Source of the DNA: Bidens hawaiensis
Taxonomy: Eukaryota; Streptophyta; Magnoliopsida; Asterales; Asteraceae
Assembly: GCA_021521415.1 (NCBI GenBank)
Contig: JAIQDT010000225.1
Coordinates: forward strand, 124,001-188,000
Reading direction: 5' to 3'
Length of the DNA: 64,000 nt
Position 1 is the first letter of the stretch. Every line of letters starts with the position of its first letter. Position numbers and translations under genes: made by a program. Below, piece by piece: positions 60,830-64,000 of this stretch. The notes below the pieces were generated by a model, which saw nothing but the letters and a program-made list of their open reading frames with translations, was not told where the DNA came from and did not search any database.

Positions 60830-62328
60830 AACATTTGGGCGGAAGCAATGCAAGAGGAGTTGGCTCAATTCAGGCATCTGCAAGTGTAGAAGCTTGTAGA
60901 TATGCCAAGAAACAAGTATGCCATTGGAACAAAATGGGTTTTCAGAAATAAAAGGATGAGAGAGGGATTGTAATGAAAAATAAAGCAAGACTAGTTGCAC
61001 TAGGATGCGTATAAGAAGAAGGAATGGATTTTGAGGAAGTGTTTGCATCAGTGGCAATGCTAGAAGCTATCAGAATCTTTCTAGCTTATGCTTCTTCAAA
61101 GAATATAAGAGTGTTTCAACTGGATGTTAAATCTGCTTTCCTAAATGGAAAAATTGAAGAAGAGGTGTATGTTACTCAACCTCTAGGTTTTTAGGATCAT
61201 GAGTTTCCAAATAGAGTCTACAAGTTAAACAAAGCTCTATATGGACTACATCAAGATCCAAGAGCTTGGTATGATGAGTTATGAAATCACCTGATTGTTA
61301 ATAGCTTTCAAAGGGGAGCAATTGACCAGACTCTCTTCTACAAGAAAAGAGGATGAGATTTACTCCTACTTCAAGTATATGTAGATGATATCATCTTTGG
61401 GTCTACAAATGAACAAATGTGTTTGGAGTTTAAGGAAGTAATGAAGTCAAAATATTGCATGAGTTCTATGGGAGAAATGAATTTCTTCCTTGGATTGCAA
61501 GTTCAGCAAAAAGAAGGATGGAATTTTCATTTGTCAATCAAAGTATGTGCAAGACATGTTGAACAAGTTCAAATGCCAAGACTTGAAGTCTGCTTCTACT
61601 CTAATGGACACTCATGAGAAGATGATAGCTGATGAAAAGGGGGAGCCTGTTGATGAACATGAGTATAGAGCAAAGACTGGATCACTAATGTATCTGACTA
61701 CTTCAAGGCCAGACATTATGTTTGCTGTTTGTGTTTGTGCAAGATTCCAATCAAGTCCAAAAGTGTCTCACATGACTATTGTAAGGAGAATTTTTAGATA
61801 TTTGAAAGGAAGACCTGATTTAGGGATATGGTACCCAAAAAACCATGCCTTTGATCTAATTGCCCACACTGATAGTGACTATGATGGCTGCATCATGAGT
61901 AGGAAGTCTACATCTGGTGGATGTCAATTTCTAGGAGATAGACTGGTGTCATGGCAATGCAAGAAGAAAACTACCTTGTCAATCTCAACTACTGAAGCTG
62001 AGTATATTGCCGCATCTGCCTGCTATGCACAAGTCCTTTGGATTCAGATCAACTGCTGAACTATGGTTTGAATTACTTGAACACTCCTATCTTTATTGAC
62101 AATACTGCTGCTTTGTTCATAGTTAAGAACCCAGTCCAACACTCCAAGACCAAGCACATTGAAATCATGCATCATTTCATTAGAGACCGTAATGAAAAAG
62201 GTCTAATTGAAATGAAAAGTGTTGACACTAGTGAGAACTTGGCTGATCTGTTCATCAAGCCACTAGATAGAACTAAATTTCTCCTTCTTCTGAAAGCTTT
62301 AGGAATGATCAACTCTAATGAAGTCTGA
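60830..62328 (+). pseudogene. pol of F: reverse transcriptase and RNase H
   Basis: Reverse transcriptase motifs [25 protein letters not shown], and [12 protein letters not shown] near 61380 are present with scattered stops (TAG 61192, TGA 61282, TGA 61353). A shift near 61515 follows SSMGEMNFFLGLQV. RNase H is open at 61490-62059 (HTDSDYDGCIMS, STTEAEYIAAS), then shifts and ends with ADLFIKPLD near 62275. Confidence 0.82.
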
Positions 62329-64000
62329 TTGATGATGTCTGCTTCCTGTGCTAATTGACACTTAAGAAACATCTTGTTAAGTGAGTTTTACTTGATGTGT
62401 GATTATGTGTGCATGTTTAACTGTTGTGTTTTTTGAATTAACATTTTTGTGACTTTTGTGTCTATGATGCTTAGGTTGTTTAAATTCAGTGAATGTGTGT
62501 GTTATTAGAATAAGTGTGTCTGATTGTGTTTTGAATTGATGAATCTGTGTGCTTATATGATATTTTTGAATATGTGGATAATCTGATGTGATGATGTGAT
62601 TAGACAGAATAGGGTTTGCATAATCAGTCTTGAATGTACATTATGTTAAATTTGCTTGTGTTAATGCATATCATTCATGTTATGATTGTCCTTGAATATG
62701 TTACTTTCTGTTTGTGTCAAAGTGTGTCGTTGTGTTAAAATTGCATGCTCAAATGAATACTTTTCAAGAAATTTTTTCACAAAACATTTTTGACAAAACA
62801 GAGAAAATTTATGGTGTTGAGAAATGATAAGATTATTCAGTTCAAAGCTTTGTAGAAGCTTAAAAGGGTTTTAAATGAAAATTTGATCCAACCTTTAGGA
62901 TGATAGAAGATTGGTTATTTATTCTAATCATATGGATTTAATAGGCTAAAAAGACTATTAATGCAGTCATTAATATGTATGGTTGCTTTCCATGATGTGT
63001 AAAAAATTAGATGATATAAACACAATAAAAATGCTAAACTTAATGTGGAGATACATTGTCGAATATGCATGTTTCAAGATAACTCTATCTGAATGATAGA
63101 CAGAAAAGTAATTACCCAGTCATACACGAGCCTATTGGTATTTGGTCACCAAAAATGAAATATTTTATACATATGATAAAGAACAAATGTGAGAAAAATT
63201 TTATTATCAACCAAAAGTTGAAATGTTCACAAGTTTTGAAAGAAAATGCAAACATGAGGGTTAACTATAGAACTACAGAGGTGGGGCATCACAATAAGTC
63301 ATAAAAACCTTGAATGGATGGCTAGTAAGTCCGTATTGCATGGCATGTAAGTCTGACGTTCAACCTCAATATGTTTTAAAGCTTTAAAAAGAAAAACTCT
63401 TAAAGAAAATTTATATGTTCTGACATAAAAATATTTTGACCAAATATCAGGGGGTTGAAGTCAATTTGGGGTGATCTGGGGAAAGCCGAATTAGCTTTGA
63501 GAAGAGATATGAGACATCATAGTATAATAAGTGTTATCCATTTTTGTATTATGCAAATTAATTGAACCTTAAACATATCACTAATATGTAATGAAAATCT
63601 TGCTAAGTCTAGACCTACTATTAAACTACACGATCTGTCATAATAATGCTGAGAATGAAGTATTAAGAGGTGACTTAATCAATATGATCCCATGTTGAGA
63701 TCTTTTCAGAAAAAGAGTTGGAAAGAAACAGGTAACTTTTGATCTCGTTATGCACCATTTGCTCTTAAAACATTGAATCTTATTGATATAACTGTTTATA
63801 ATATGGTTTAAGTCAAAAAGTGTTGCATAATAACCTTGAATATGTCTGAATATGTTACTTATAGCAAGCTTTGATGTTTGTGAACTTTCTAGCATACTTA
63901 GGTGTTTTGTATAGATGTTTAACTCATTTGAGCAGGCTTGATGCTTATCCGTACTTAAGAGAATTATTCATGTATTATCGGGTAGACATTGATAACTTTA
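62329..64000 (+). other. Post-pol spacer of F
   Basis: No gene. Blocks align with the A spacer (17234-19400). It has GTAAGT at 63325-63330 and 63347-63352, CTTAATCAATATGATCCC at 63674-63691 and GATCTTTTCAG ending at 63709. The window ends inside it. Confidence 0.65.

Larger units (their letters stand above)
54044..64000 (+). mobile_element. Element F: sister copy of A, runs off the window
   Basis: Complete 5' LTR (54044-55110), primer site, gag, linker, pol (58827-62328) and part of the post-pol spacer, all co-linear with A. The aORF and 3' LTR lie beyond 64000. It interrupts G. Coding parts have many stops and shifts. It preserves regions that A has lost, so it shows what the A deletions removed. 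Confidence 0.85.

Overview
This window is plant nuclear DNA made almost entirely of nested, decayed LTR retrotransposons. I see no intact host gene. A eudicot is likely: Ty1/copia lineages of Sirevirus and Tork type, a Ty3 element with an Athila-type primer site, and inserted chloroplast DNA with rpl2, petB and psbH pieces. The gag and pol style suggests Asteraceae, but that is a recollection-based guess.

The nesting can be read from target-site duplications (TSDs) and reading frames. A short Ty3-like element H (810-5497, TSD ACCTT) lies at the left. Next comes a minus-strand Sirevirus-like element E, whose 3' LTR is 5630-5994. E is cut by a plus-strand Sirevirus-like element A starting near 9999. 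A carries gag, pol and a long extra ORF (aORF) behind its own promoter-like leader. Two copia units later entered the aORF of A: B (20995-40512, minus, TSD ATGAC) and C (43400-51444, minus, TSD AGTAC). After the aORF ends near 52166, an Athila-like element G starts (primer site 53161). G is cut at 54044 by F, a sister copy of A that runs off the right edge.

B was itself hit twice. A 3.1-kb solo Ty3-type LTR (D, 25991-29072, TSD AGACA) sits upstream of its aORF remnant. A chimeric piece of plastid DNA (about 32004-33398) splits its reverse transcriptase domain. B is a composite: its outer LTRs match each other, but a third, different LTR (23434-23947) lies inside with a primer site on one side and a polypurine tract on the other.

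All coding regions have frameshifts, stops or lost catalytic residues, so every one is called a pseudogene. The features that look least explained are: an aORF shared by A, B and E; a TATA box and intron-bearing leader in front of the A copy; three hairpins with covarying stems and a near-constant loop in the middle LTR of B; a stop followed by a splice-acceptor-like sequence at the gag-pol border of A, F and B; and noncoding motifs conserved between elements. Positions were read by eye and element edges without a TSD are approximate.
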